Source: Cloeon dipterum (lineage: Eukaryota > Arthropoda > Insecta > Ephemeroptera > Baetidae). From it: a stretch of 64,000 nucleotides of DNA. Where the stretch lies: NCBI RefSeq assembly GCF_949628265.1, contig NC_088787.1, positions 18,776,501 to 18,840,500 of the forward strand, in the 5' to 3' direction. Made by a program: the position numbers and the translations under genes. The notes under the pieces are model-generated. The model was given only the letters and a program-made list of their open reading frames with translations. It searched no databases and had not been told where the DNA came from. Each line of letters opens with the position of its first letter. The first letter of the stretch is position 1. Positions 1 to 11,515 of the stretch are shown piece by piece.

Positions 1-3000
1 CCCCACTTAGTGCCTGCTCAGGGTATAGGTTCGTCTATTTTAAATATAGGCGAAGGTGCACTCTTACAGCGAAAATTCACAATACATTGGTTCGCGCGAA
101 ACTTATACAATTCAAATTTTGATAGCGCTTGTGTGTAGGGGACATAGTGGAAGGAATAGAGTAATAAAAAAATTAAAATAAATTATTCTCTTTTCGAATA
201 ATTACGTGTCTGATTTAATCTTAAGCCAATGAACTAAACAACGTTATAATCTGCTTGATAGTATTGGCACTGAAACCAGATTGAAAAGAAATTTTGGCAC
301 GTGTTGGCGGCCAAGAAAGAAACTCTTTTTACGCCTCTTTCCCACACAAACGACGGACAGTCGTAAAATCGACGCGACACGAGGATATATCCGTCAGCTA
401 AAAACCATAATTATCGTGCCACGCACGGTGTTGCCTAATTAAATTAATGCAAATCTGGCTCATAAACCGTAGTATTACCACTAATGCATCTGCCTTTTTG
501 TCCACCTGGGGCACGAGCTGCGACCTTTTTGTCATCAAAATGGCAAGCCATTCATTCGTCCGCCGCACAGACTTCTTCATGCATCTAAATTATCTAACAC
601 ATGTCTGCTCAAACGACGAGGAACAACTTTCGCTGTAAAAAAGCGCGATGCTTGCAAGGATAATGAACGCGCCGCCGAAAATACATTCTGTCAACGACGG
701 TTGAATAGAGAGATGAGAGAGGCTGCGGATTTCTCTATTCTCATGCGACCATAGGGAGTGTTTATAGTATGCGTGTAACAATTTATTTTCATATTTTACT
801 CGTGATGCTCACTCAAAAAGGTGCAGGCGAAGGAATGAGTGGAAATAAAGAGAAAATATCGATTGCTGAGACGCTGAGGCGGATTTCTTGATTTTTATTC
901 ACATTGTCTGGTGGGAAAGGCTATATTATGCATAATATATATACACGCAAAAATATTGAGCTTTTTACCGCACCGAGCGATGCTTGCATTACACAGAAGA
1001 TCTGTCTACGATTAGGAAAAAAACTCATTTTATTGTGGAACACACAACGCGCGTATCTTGCCACTGAAATTGCGAAAGCACGGTGTGCTTTTTAGACGCG
1101 TACACGCAATACAAAAAATGTTTGCAGAAAAGATTTTAAAACATGCTATACAATGAATGTGCTTAGGACCAAGTGCACTCAATGTATGTGCCGCCTCACC
1201 TCTATAAGCTTCTTCATATCACACATGTCATTTCTAAAGAAATTCTGTAGTTTTGAAACTACAAAATGTTGAATTTTATAGGGATGGATTAGTGACCCAA
1301 ACATCAGTGCCAGGGATGAGGGAGAGAACAGCACCACAGACAATCATGAAAATTACACAACACTGCCTAAAATTAGCCAGGTAAAGAAAGTTCGATTAAT
1401 TTTAAACATTTTAAAAGAAACTAAGTATAGAGTGTTTTGTAAAGCATTAATTTATGTTTGGATATTTAAATATAGGGTTAAAAAAGTATCTTTGCATACG
1501 TGACTTTTCAAGGAGTTACGCCCTTAATAAAGTAAGACAGTTAGTCACGTGCATTCCTATATGCAAAGAATCCGTTCCGCATTACATTTTTTATGAATCG
1601 GATCCACAGTAGTCAGGGAATTGTAATTCAAACATTTTTATTAGCGTTTGTGTTTTGGCACTATAGTGAACCTTTGCCCACATTTTAAATACTGCAAAAA
1701 GAAACCTACGACTCGCGTTTGTTTTGCAGCCCAACGGCATTTTGGCGCGCGGAACAATAAAGCTCGACGGTAATGACGAGTTTTTCATGCCCAAGACAAT
1801 AGTTCTGGCGGTGTTTTGGGTCATTAAATAGCTGGCAGGCACTTCAATTGCACTCTTCCGAGGAGAGAAGGCGGACAATAACATACAAGAGCACACATTT
1901 GTTAACTTTCTTCTGGCCGAAGTGACACGAAAATCAAACACGTGTGTGCTATATGGCTGGGCAATCGATGCGCATTGGCTCTTCTGCACGCGGGAGCGTT
2001 TTCAACGAATGACACTGGAAAAACTTGGGATTTTATTCATGTGGTACAGAATACATCGTGAGGAGAGCAAATATTTAAAATGCTCTTCATTGCAACCAGA
2101 CCTGAAAGTAAATTTACAAGATTCATCTAATTTAATGAATTTGTTTTAAAAGCCTTTTCAGGTGGTTGATAAACTTTACACAGTTTTATAGAATTCTGTT
2201 GAAAAAAAGCACTACCACATACATATGTCATTCAAAAGCAAATTGGAAGAGTGAGAGTAAATAAATTAACATGCGGATCACTGCATTTAAAGATTTTATT
2301 GATTCTGATTGGATTTTGTCAGCATTGGCACGCTAAGTTTTTTGAAATCATCAAGAATTTTAGTGTTTTGGTAAATTATTGGATCATGGATTGCAAGTTT
2401 GTTGCTCGCACTCACTAAGCATTCTAAGCAACGCAAACCAATACAAAATTTTTATAAGTTGGAAACAACAAACAACCACAAAATTTTTACGCACGAGAAG
2501 TAACAGAAAAAAGAAAAGAAAATGGATTATTTTGCTTCTAAATTACAGCAAAAATAATAACACATTAAAGTCATTTCCATTAAGTATTGATACAAAATCC
2601 TAACGAATTGTTAAATGTTTTACACCCCTATATAACAATTCATATATTTCAAACAGGCTGTTATTTCTCCACACAAATACTCCGATTAAAATCCAAGATT
2701 AAATTAGCTCCCTACCTTTCCAAACGTTCAATCAGCGTCTAAATATTAATATTTTCTCGATTCCTAGGGTCATGCACCTTTGCTTCAGGATCGACATTTC
2801 GATGTTCTACATTCGAGACACCCTTTGAGCACCACTGACGTCACGCGACTTCAAGTTCCTGGGTGAGTTGAACGTCGCAATTAAAACTCTAATTAAAGAA
2901 AAGATTGCGTTTGCACGCGCTGATAATACACATACATTCGGCGGATGCACCTCTTGCCTCGCGCATTCCTTTGATTGAAACGAAAAAGTGAAACTGTTCT

Positions 3001-3810
3001 GCAGTTTGAGTTTACATCTGATTTGCGATGCACGACTTAGCGCACGTTTCGTACTTATCTCATCGCAGCGGTAGCCAAATGAGCTTCACGCAAAATTTCG
3101 AGCATGCACGAAGCGCGTTCAAGAACGAAGTCAAGCACCGCAATTAAACAAACAAAAAGCGCGGCGTCTGCACAAGTTTAGAGGCTCGCGCGCGCTTTCT
3201 TTCGTCATTTGTACTTTCATTCTCACTCTCCACACAGCGGTGGCTGGGCAAATATTCGGATTTTTATAACATCTTCAAATAAAGTGTCAAACGAGCACTT
3301 TCTCAGTCTGTGACCTCTATCCGGGCCTGCGGTCGCTGCTGATTTTCATAAGGCACACGCGTGCATGATGGATCGCGCGCAGCAAAAACTCGCTGTTCTT
3401 GTTTTTGGCTTGCCACGCCGCATTATCTCGTTGAAATTACGAAAGGGACAAAATTGTATTTAAGGCGAGTGCTGCCACAGATGCTCGGTTGTAAATTTGT
3501 AGCTTAAGATGAGACCGGCTTGAAATTTCAGAAACTGGAAAGATCGCAGTTATTCTTTGCGATTTATGCTTTGCGTACAAGATGCAAGAAGTGGAATTTC
3601 TACGTACTAATAGTGATTGAAAATCAAATTTAAATTTATATCCTTGCTGAATAAGTATGCAAATTTACGACGCACTAAAACCGTCAACTAGTTAGCAAGA
3701 ATAGTCAGAGATAGCTTTTCTCCGGCATATTTTTCTTTTACTAATCTAAAAAGATCCGCAACTTAGGTTTATTACTTTTCAGAGCCCTTGAAAGTCCTTA
3801 CAAAAATGGC
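1..3810. other. Intergenic DNA, no gene recognised
   Basis: Mostly AT-rich sequence. Open frames are short or scattered, have no splice partners and resemble no family; the longest, on the minus strand at 1591-1989, is rejected as chance. Between about 2760 and 3480 the base composition becomes richer in C and G, with several CpG and CGCG words and a palindromic CRE. That stretch may be a distal regulatory region for the gene starting near 3840. This is inferred from composition only. Confidence 0.4.
2836..2843. promoter_or_regulatory. CRE palindrome TGACGTCA
   Basis: A perfect 8-bp TGACGTCA, the consensus for CREB/ATF bZIP dimers, lies in a locally GC-richer stretch about 970 bp upstream of the TATA box at 3811. 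One perfect octamer per 64 kb is roughly expected by chance, so function is only suggested by its setting. Confidence 0.25.
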
Positions 3811-3817
3811 TATATAA
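3811..3817 (+). promoter_or_regulatory. TATA box of the 90-aa gene
   Basis: TATATAA preceded by GGC, about 130 bp upstream of the chosen ATG. A start site about 30 bp downstream would fall near 3840 and give a 5' UTR of about 100 bp. No strong initiator is seen, so the exact start is uncertain. Confidence 0.45.
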
Positions 3818-3939
3818 TCCTCATGACAATAAAGTCGTGATTCTCAAGCTGTGTACAAATATGTGCACAACATCCACGCAACATTTCACATTCGTGCTAA
3901 GTGCTCAAGTGTCCTGTCAAAAGTCCTTTGACGCCCAAT

Positions 3940-4805
3940 ATGGTTTCCAGATTTCCCGAGGTCAGGCAACACGAAGACCAAGATTTGGTGCACACGTTGC
4001 AGAGACAAGTCATGTACAAGCAGAAGAAACTCGAGGTACGAATAATTTTCCCAAAAATTCCCTGTCGCGTTGACACAAAAATTTGGCTGTTCCCAAAGTG
4101 TTGGGTTACTAGTTGCGATTGCCTGGAAAGATTAATGGCACCTGTTGTAAATGATATTTTTCCTCTGCGGTGCGACTTTAGTTTTTGTATGCAGACGGCA
4201 GAACAATATTTCACCGACAACTTTCTTTCTCTGCTCCTTCTTTCGAACAAATCATTTTTTATTCCTTTTACCCTCATGATTAATCAGTGGAAGAAAGCGA
4301 ATTTTGATTCATTGATTTAGCCTAAGCCAGATATATACAGCTCACATGATCGTGAATATCTTTTTATTTATATTCTGAGCAGATGGCAAATGACCGGATA
4401 GAGTACAATTTGTTGCTGTTTCTGAATCTGAAAACTGGATATTTGTTTAAAGTTTTAACTAAAATAAATAATCAAATTAATAATTTGTTTTAATTTCAAA
4501 GATTGGGAGTTTTTTTTACAAATGTACCCGTCACTTGCTAATTCTTGAAACCATTTAATCATCTTGCAATATCGTTGAACCTTTGATTTCATTTAAAAAA
4601 TAGTTGTAAATTCTGAATTTAATTTTAGGAGCTGCGTCGGCGCGAAGTTGAGTCCTGTCAAAGACACTTTGAAACTTGGAACAAGTTTTGGGGCCGCCCA
4701 GGACACGGAGCCCCTCGCATAAACGCACCACCACCAAGGTTCAACGTGAACGACTTTTTCGACAACGAACTGAAGGATGATTTCAAACTAAGCATGATCA
4801 AGTGA
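3940..4805 (+). CDS. Small conserved-looking protein, function unknown (90 aa, two exons)
   Basis: Exons are 3940-4035 and 4629-4805, joined in phase 0 across a 593-bp intron (donor GAG|GTACGA, acceptor TTTTAG|GAG), giving 90 residues. The N-terminal 45 residues are charged and helical, rich in Q, R, E and K. The second half carries an aromatic and Gly/Pro cluster (FETWNKFWGRPGHGAPR, about residues 45-61) and a FNVNDFFDNEL stretch near the end. There is no signal peptide or membrane segment. A TATA box at 3811 and an AATAAA 32 bp after the stop frame the gene. Codon usage is GC-richer than the flanks. I do not recognise the family, although the W/G/P cluster looks constrained. An extra upstream exon is possible because a second acceptor-like TTTCCAG lies just inside the first exon. 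Existence of the gene is likely; its function is unknown. Confidence 0.65.
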
Positions 4806-4836
4806 AAATTACGGGGAATCGTTAAAGCGAAACGCA

Positions 4837-4842
4837 AATAAA
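4837..4842 (+). terminator. Polyadenylation signal AATAAA
   Basis: Canonical hexamer 32 nt after the stop codon of the 90-aa gene. It supports that stop as the true 3' end. Confidence 0.6.
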
Positions 4843-6332
4843 TGTCAACCTGGCTGCGTTGAATGGGTACCGCAATGCGACGGAGTAATGATGGAGTGCT
4901 AGTTGTCGGTTTGTACTGTGCGCCGTAAAATTAATGAGCGACGGCGCGTGTGTGTATGAATCTTTTGTTCGGGTATAAAAACATCCTGTGAAATTGCGCG
5001 AACGTGCCACCTTCGAGTAACTAGTAGACGGCACGATTTTCTCTTTTTGCTCTTATTGGGCACCGATTTTGCTGAGCAATTGGTCAATTTTGTTGATTCC
5101 AAAGATGACACTGCTGACGAAATTGCTTGAAACGCCATAAATCATGAAAGCGAAGGATTTCTTGGGAAAATGTTTCGTTTCTACACAAAAATGGGCAGTG
5201 CATATATACCGACCAAAAGAAAAGGTTGATGTACGTTGAACTGCCACTATGAACGACAGCTTATATTTTGTTCAGTTTATTAATCCATTAATTTTTGGGT
5301 AAATGTGGCAAAATGTGTTGGGGTTTTCGTGTAATGTGTTTAGCAACTTAACTAAAAGAAAAGTCTCTCAAACTGAGAGAAATTGTTTTGCTTTACTTAA
5401 ATCTGGTTGACTGCCACTTAACTTGTAAAAAATAAGGCGATGACTTTTGAAGTTTCCTGTGCGTAAACTTCATAAGTACGCGCTGTGGCACGTAGTTTAT
5501 GTGCACAACAGGATAATTATAATGTCAAATTTATTAGCGTGTCATGTGTGCGGCGGCGACTTCTGATGCATGAGCGCTAACAAAGTGAAATTCAGCAGCC
5601 TTGCTGTTTGCTAAATTTGTCCTCACTTGTCTTATATGGAAGGAAAATATTGCTGATTTTGCTGTGAATATCCTGCAGAAGATTTTGTCCTCGAGCATAA
5701 GGATAGCAGAAATTAGGATCAACAATCCTGTTACCCTAAATGTAATTCTTATAGAGGGGGACAGGATTTTTGGCCCACTGTCTACTATCCTTACTCGAGC
5801 ACATTCAAATTCAAGAATCAAAACAATTAAAATAAGGAATCTAGAATTGGTGTATTATCCTCAGTATGCTTGGAGTTTGCGTTTTGCTTGCAAGATGCGG
5901 TGTATGTCTTTCAGATTGTTACGTTGAGAATTGTCGTTAGGAATTTTTAATAAAATTGTTATCCTCTTATTGACAATATAGATGTTAATATTTTTCTGTT
6001 TATTCCCCCCCCCCCTCAATTTGAACTGTCTAGCAAAATTTATTGAATGCAACTGATTGTGAGACGTACCTCTGAATAAAAATGCATCTTCTTTGGTAAT
6101 CAAAAGAAGGAAGAAAAATACTCACGCGGCAGTGCATGCACATATCTTTACGTTTTTATTGAACGTGAATGAGGACGCGTGAGCATAATATCAAACGCGT
6201 TGAGCAACGCCTCTGCAACAATAAAAGGGTTGTACCGAGATGATGTTTTATTATTGAAGTCAGGGCAAGGACTGAAGGTGGCAGTTTGAAGAAGCGGCAG
6301 GTGCGAGAGAGGGGTGCTGGCATACATCTAGG
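4843..6332. other. Intergenic, no gene; small hairpin and C-tract
   Basis: AT-rich sequence with no supported exon. It holds a TATAAAA word at 4974 without a convincing downstream exon, an imperfect inverted repeat at 5690-5799 and a run of 11 C at 6005-6015. A 108-codon open frame at 5601-5927 overlaps the inverted repeat and has no coding signature. Confidence 0.4.
5690..5799. repeat. Imperfect inverted repeat / hairpin (110 bp)
   Basis: The left arm from the CTCGAG near 5690 (CTCGAGCATAAGGATAGCAG) pairs with the right arm ending in CTCGAG at 5794-5799, which reads ACTATCCTTACTCGAG. Inner parts of the arms also match imperfectly around AATCCTGT. The two arms nearly meet at the centre, so transcripts could fold into a stem. 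It may be a MITE relic or a structured RNA; nothing in the sequence decides between them. Confidence 0.4.
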
Positions 6333-6428
6333 TATAAAACGCCCAACATGGAGCGCGCGGCTCGCAGTACCTTCCACGACCTGAGCCAAGTGCGGTCGAA
6401 CTCTCCCATAATGCAGCTGACACACGCG
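6333..6428 (+). promoter_or_regulatory. Core promoter plus candidate 5' coding exon (MQLTHA)
   Basis: A TATAAAA at 6333-6339 is followed about 30 bp later by an initiator-like TCGCAGTA. An ATG follows at 6411, and 18 coding bases end exactly at a strong donor, GCG|GTGAGT (6429). A very short first coding exon before the signal-peptide exon is a common arrangement in insect secreted and cuticle genes. The phase (0) fits an acceptor at 11572, which would give MQLTHA joined to ILFVALVASTFA, a good signal peptide for the protein at 11.5-13.9 kb. That link over a 5-kb intron is inference. Confidence 0.4.
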
Positions 6429-7297
6429 GTGAGTTCATGATTTCTTTATTCAACACGTTCCACTAGATGGATATTTCCATAATTTTCTGTGAGTGGCATC
6501 CTTTTTTTAAAAAGCAATTACACTTGGATAAAATTTTAAAATAGGTTAGTCATCGACATTTTCGTGATTACAAGACTGTGTTTAATGATTTAAATTACAC
6601 TGAGAAAAGTCAGTGGCTCGCTTTTCGCAATTACTTACCAATTTGCACGCTCACTTGCCTATATGTACATGTAAACGCGAATGGCATTTCCTAAATTAAT
6701 TGTAATTGAGTGTGTTATTGCACCTACGTATTATGTTAATAAGCAGTTAGCACACTTTGGGCCTGAGGCTGCAGGAGTTGAGCTTCGTAATAAAACTGTC
6801 ATAAACGGCCAATTTTGAAGCGCCATCACAACAATGAGTGCTGTGCAATTACACGCACTCAAACGCATTCACGGTCCCTCAAGCGACTAAATTTAGGCCG
6901 TTTCTCGAGCCATTACGCCCGCCTCGGCCGAACAATGCATCATACTACTGTTGTTGCGTATTCGACTGCTCTGTCGGTGCAAAATTATATCCGAGCGCGG
7001 ATTTATGAAAATTCATGTGAGAACCGCGAGCGGGAGCATAACGCAACCCGAGCTCCCTTTCTGCCGGATTTCGTTCGGAAGGTGCAAGGTAACTCTCCTG
7101 GCCGCAGAGAAAGTAAATCATCTCTGCAGCCATATAGATGCACAGCCAAACGTAAATAAAAAGTTGATTTACATGCTAATTGATTCGTGGCGACATGAGA
7201 AATTTTTCGAGACTTTTTTAATGGAAAAAAATTGTGCCGAGTCACTTTGTTGTTGAAAGAGAACAAATTATCGCAGCCTACTTGTATATTGAAATGG

Positions 7298-7388
7298 TAT
7301 AAAAGCTTTCCACTCGCGCACCTATCAGCCGCATCTGCTGCTAACTTCATGATCAGTATGATTTTCGCGGCATTTGTGTTGTGTCGTC
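7298..7388 (+). promoter_or_regulatory. Second core promoter plus candidate signal-peptide exon
   Basis: TATAAAA at 7298-7304, an ATCAGC initiator about 28 bp downstream, and an ATG at 7349 opening MISMIFAAFVLCR before the donor C|GTAAGC at 7389. The 13 residues are hydrophobic and look like the start of a signal peptide. The exon ends in phase 1, which matches the acceptor at 11787 of the downstream secreted-protein gene. It could therefore be an alternative first exon that skips the 11.5-kb exon, or the start of an unrelated gene. Only transcript data can tell. Confidence 0.35.
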
Positions 7389-10300
7389 GTAAGCCAATTT
7401 GTTCTAACTGTTGATGACAAATTTTTCTTCATTCATCAGAAAAACCAATAATTTCAACAGGTTTTTGTCCTAAATAAGTTTCTCAACCGACGTGTCTCTG
7501 CAGTCAACAAAGACCTTTTGTAACAGGCTTCATGCATTTTTCCAACTCACAAATCAAACTCACCAATAACTGCTAATTATTGAAATGCAATTTCACGCGT
7601 GCAAGATGTGCAAATAGTTGGTTTAGTGCACAGTCACCTTTATTTTGCCATCAATTGACATATCGAGTGGGACTCCGCCTTCCACTTTCTCCATTCGTTT
7701 GTGAACTATGGCTGTGCGGAAAGGTCTCAAACAATATTTGCCTATTGTCTTTCAAGATGAAATCGAAGAGCTGTGTCCCGCTTGCTTTTAGGCTTTTGAC
7801 AGCGTAGGCTTACTTATAGGAAACGCCTAATTGGAAGCTTGTTCGAGTGGATAATCGCCTCAAATCCCTTTCGTGCGTGCCGCGAAGTATTTTGATTTCT
7901 CTAGTCTGCGTTGACACACAGACAAGTTGGAGCGTTGGAGCGGCTTTTTTCTAAGTGTGCGTTTTTGTTTCTAATCTCGCGCACTTCTCTCATGCCCACC
8001 GATGGACACAAAGGAAACGCTTATATTCTCGTGTTTGAGGAAGTTAATTTATGTGCGGCGTGAATCCTTTGTGTCAGCGCCATAATTCACAGACGCTAAA
8101 TTTTTTCCCTAAACGGGATAATTTGTGCAAATGGCATTTCAGAATTAACACCAAAAGGATTGATTTATAAGCGCGTGAGACTTTTCCCGTGTCTTACAAG
8201 GTATTTCACGCTTTTGCGGAGAGTAGGAAGTTGATGTCAAATAATTTCGAATTACAAAAGAAATTTGGCAAGCTATCCAAATAATGGGCTTTTGCCCAAA
8301 TACTTTTTAATGAGAAGAAGGAAACTTTTGCAAATGTAAACATCAGCTTTAAAAAGTGTTAAAATATGCAATCCTTTTACTTTTTAGCATAGAATATATG
8401 TGATTTCAAGAGGCTATAAAATACTAATGAGATGATATGAATAAAACAAACAAGTTGCGGAAAGTAACACAGCGATTTTTCACGATGAAAACTGAGGAAA
8501 TAAAAATATTTAAACGCGTTCGGCCTTTCAAGCACGAGTTTTGTCCTTTCTATATTTTTATGGACGTATTGTTTTGCTTAATCGGAATATCGGTGACCAT
8601 CATTACATCACAGAGATGCATGACCTATAATTTTGCAACTGCTCCTAAATCCATTCATAAAACGTGCTCTGATATAAGCGATTATTATTTCACTCACAGT
8701 AAACAATAATCTATAGAGAAGTCGGCTTATATGTAGAATGTCAGGTGCTGAAATTGGGACGAGAAAAAAATGCACGGCTAGGAAGTTGCAGCGGAGCAAC
8801 CGCAGATGTGTAATTATTTCGGGAGCACCGTCGTGATTGGTATCGTCACGAACGTCGAGAAATATAGCACGCAGCCATGCAGCAGCTTCCTCCGACTTTG
8901 TGAGGCTGATCCTGGGCGAAGCAATAAAGCAATCAGGACTCTGCTTAGATCATTAGCCCATTTGGAACCGCGTCAATTTATTTTGCAACATGCCCGACAC
9001 ACTTGTTGGTTTGCTTATTTGCAGTAAATAAAAAGAGGGCGAAAAACATCTGGCTTTTAGCGAAGGAAGATTAATTACGCACGTGGGAACAGTTAAAAAC
9101 TTATTAATTAACCCACGAAATGCTCGTCGGCGCGGTGAAAGCAACTAATGAAAGATTGCTTTTCTGCGATATGCGATACATTGGAAGATGGGTATCGGCA
9201 GTAAATCATTTTAAAACAGCTCGTATAATTAATATCCTTTACTTTTTTCCGGAATGTACCACACACCATCGTAGATATAAGCCCCTAAGCCGCAGTAATG
9301 AGGATATATAATTTTTCGCGGAATCGTCATCTCAAGAGAATAGTCCTTTTAAAGTAGGATCAAGGGAACCGATTAGTAATTCAATCCTCTCAAAGACAAG
9401 TTCTTCCATTTCATGAAATTAAAGGTCATGCCCTTTTGAGCAATCGACCAACCGATAAAAATGTTAAATTACGAGACTGCTTTCTCTGAGAAATTTTCAT
9501 CTACACTCGTCATCCACAAAATAGGAATATTATATACGAGTTTTTAGTGGCGAAAGAAAGTGGAAACGAGTGTGTTTGCTGCAGATGCCACTTTTTTGGT
9601 CCTTAATTAGTCTCAGGCAGCAAAAAATTCGATGCAATTTAGATTTGTTAGCGAGAGAAGACCTGGATTACGCTTTTGGCATTCTCTTTCTCTTGCACGC
9701 ATACAAATGCAACAATTATTTTAGGTGCAGCAGGAGCAATTAAAATGCAATCAAAGTGGTATTACACTTAAAATGGTTATATAATTTGAAGATCCTGGGA
9801 AACTTTGTATGCCCTTCAAAATATTCTCACAATTAACTCGATTGCAAAGTCGAAGACTTCTGACAGTATACAACGTAATTTTTACCCTCTTTTTAGGCTA
9901 TTCCTATAATATTTAACAATTAAATAAAGACAGAAGTTTGAATTCTTATAATCTTAAATTTAAAAAAAAATCACTGAGTAGTTAATTGTTTTGGGCTTGC
10001 AATAAACTGGATTCGCAGATAAATCTCACAAGCAGGAAAGTGCAAGAATTTTTCGTTAAATTCATCTTTTCGAAAAATTCTTTAGCAGAAAGTATAAAAA
10101 ACGTGCTTCGAACCATTAAACAATCACAATGTTAAGTTGTCTCCTTTTCTTATCTGGAAAGTCTCATGTCGCGATCAGGTATTTCCACATAGAACAAAAT
10201 TTATTCGGCTCGTAAAACCAAACTGTGGGTCGCGCAGGTCGCGAGCGAAAAAAACGACGCGCCTCCCTGTCTTCCTCAAATACGTGTCGCACGAGAGGAA

Positions 10301-11515
10301 AATACTATTTCTGTGAATGGAATACGAAAGAAAGGTCTGCAGGTTGACCCGACTCTTGACCTTTGCGGCCGCGGGATATACATTCGGTCTTAAAGCGCGT
10401 GCAGAGTGCCGGATAATGGGAAAATTGTGTTTGCCTCCGCGGAGAAATTGAAAGTCCTCTTTGAAGCGGCGCAGACACAATGGATGCTCCAATGTCCCCG
10501 AAAAGCCGGCTTTGAGACGGTCGCAAGCGGTGGTCCAGCTTTCGAATGCTGGGCGTGATTTACCTTAGGAGACCTTTCCTCCGACATCAATTACACTTAT
10601 CCACGCTGCTAATCAATAATGCCTTATGCAAATTTCGCGCCGGTTTTGTGTCAGTCACGTTTTTTCTGGCATCTATAAATTCTGATCATATCTTCTCTTA
10701 TAATACAGCAGAAAATGGGATATTTCCAGCTTAATAAGGAGATTCAGTCCTAATTTTGGCGCGAGAGGAATTTCGAACGGGAAAACTCGTGATCGTTTTA
10801 CAGCAAATTGAGGATTTTGCAACAGCGTGTATTACTTTTCTTGCAAAATTACCTTGCCACGTAGAAAATTTTACGACTGTCTAAGAAAATATATTTTTCG
10901 CACATGCAAAAAGAACTGAAAGTCACGATCGTTAATGCGGGAGTGTAGCTTTTTAATGTCCTTACATTAACCGCGAATAAATGGCAAACATAAGGCACAA
11001 AAGTCGCCGGAGCGTCTAGCGATTAATTTGGTTGTTGATCTCGCTCGCCGTTTTCACAATCCGCTAGAGAAATCTTCTTCTTGCCTCAGGGACACTTATC
11101 CTTTTCCGTGTATGCGCTTGTGTGTATAATGCTCACATATGTTACCCACCCACTTGGAATCACAAACGGCACGCAACTTTCGCCTTCCTTTTGCTCATTC
11201 AGCCAATAAATCACGGCTCGCGATGGAATGTACCGGCCAGAAAAAAAGTAAGAAGTGCTGTCTGCCTGCGTGCACACCTTCAATTTTCAGAATACGTTTA
11301 ATTTCACCAACAGCTGACAATCGTTTGTTCTGAGAAAGCTGTTTAAGCGTCTCTGTTCAAATATGCACTGTTCCTTTTTCGTTAGTAAAGGTTAAAGAAC
11401 TATGAGGTCAACGACAGTTTCTTTTTTAGCAGCAAAACCAATTTCATATTATTTATTTGTTTGCTGACCATGTTAATGGGCACAAAATGCGATAAAATTA
11501 TAACTTAAAGAAAAT
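7389..11515. other. No supported exon; intergenic or long 5' intron
   Basis: AT-rich DNA with short open frames only. A GC-richer patch at about 10170-10560 contains overlapping minus-strand frames of 66-105 codons that share no domain and look like composition artefacts. If either promoter at 6.3 or 7.3 kb serves the gene at 11.5 kb, all of this is a first intron. Confidence 0.35.

Noticed and set aside
1591-1989. 132-codon minus-strand open frame
   Set aside because: No splice partners, promoter, signal or domain, and overlapped by a plus-strand frame. Consistent with chance.
4974-4980. TATAAAA followed by a possible start region
   Set aside because: No initiator, ATG with signal peptide, or donor follows at sensible distances.
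5601-5927. 108-codon plus-strand frame
   Set aside because: It spans the inverted repeat and has an opposite-strand frame of similar length; no coding features.
10090-10191. TATAAAA, then ATG and a short frame (MLSCLLFLSGKS) ending near a GT donor
   Set aside because: No initiator at the right spacing, weak donor and a poor signal peptide. Judged weaker than the units at 6.3, 7.3 and 41.1 kb.
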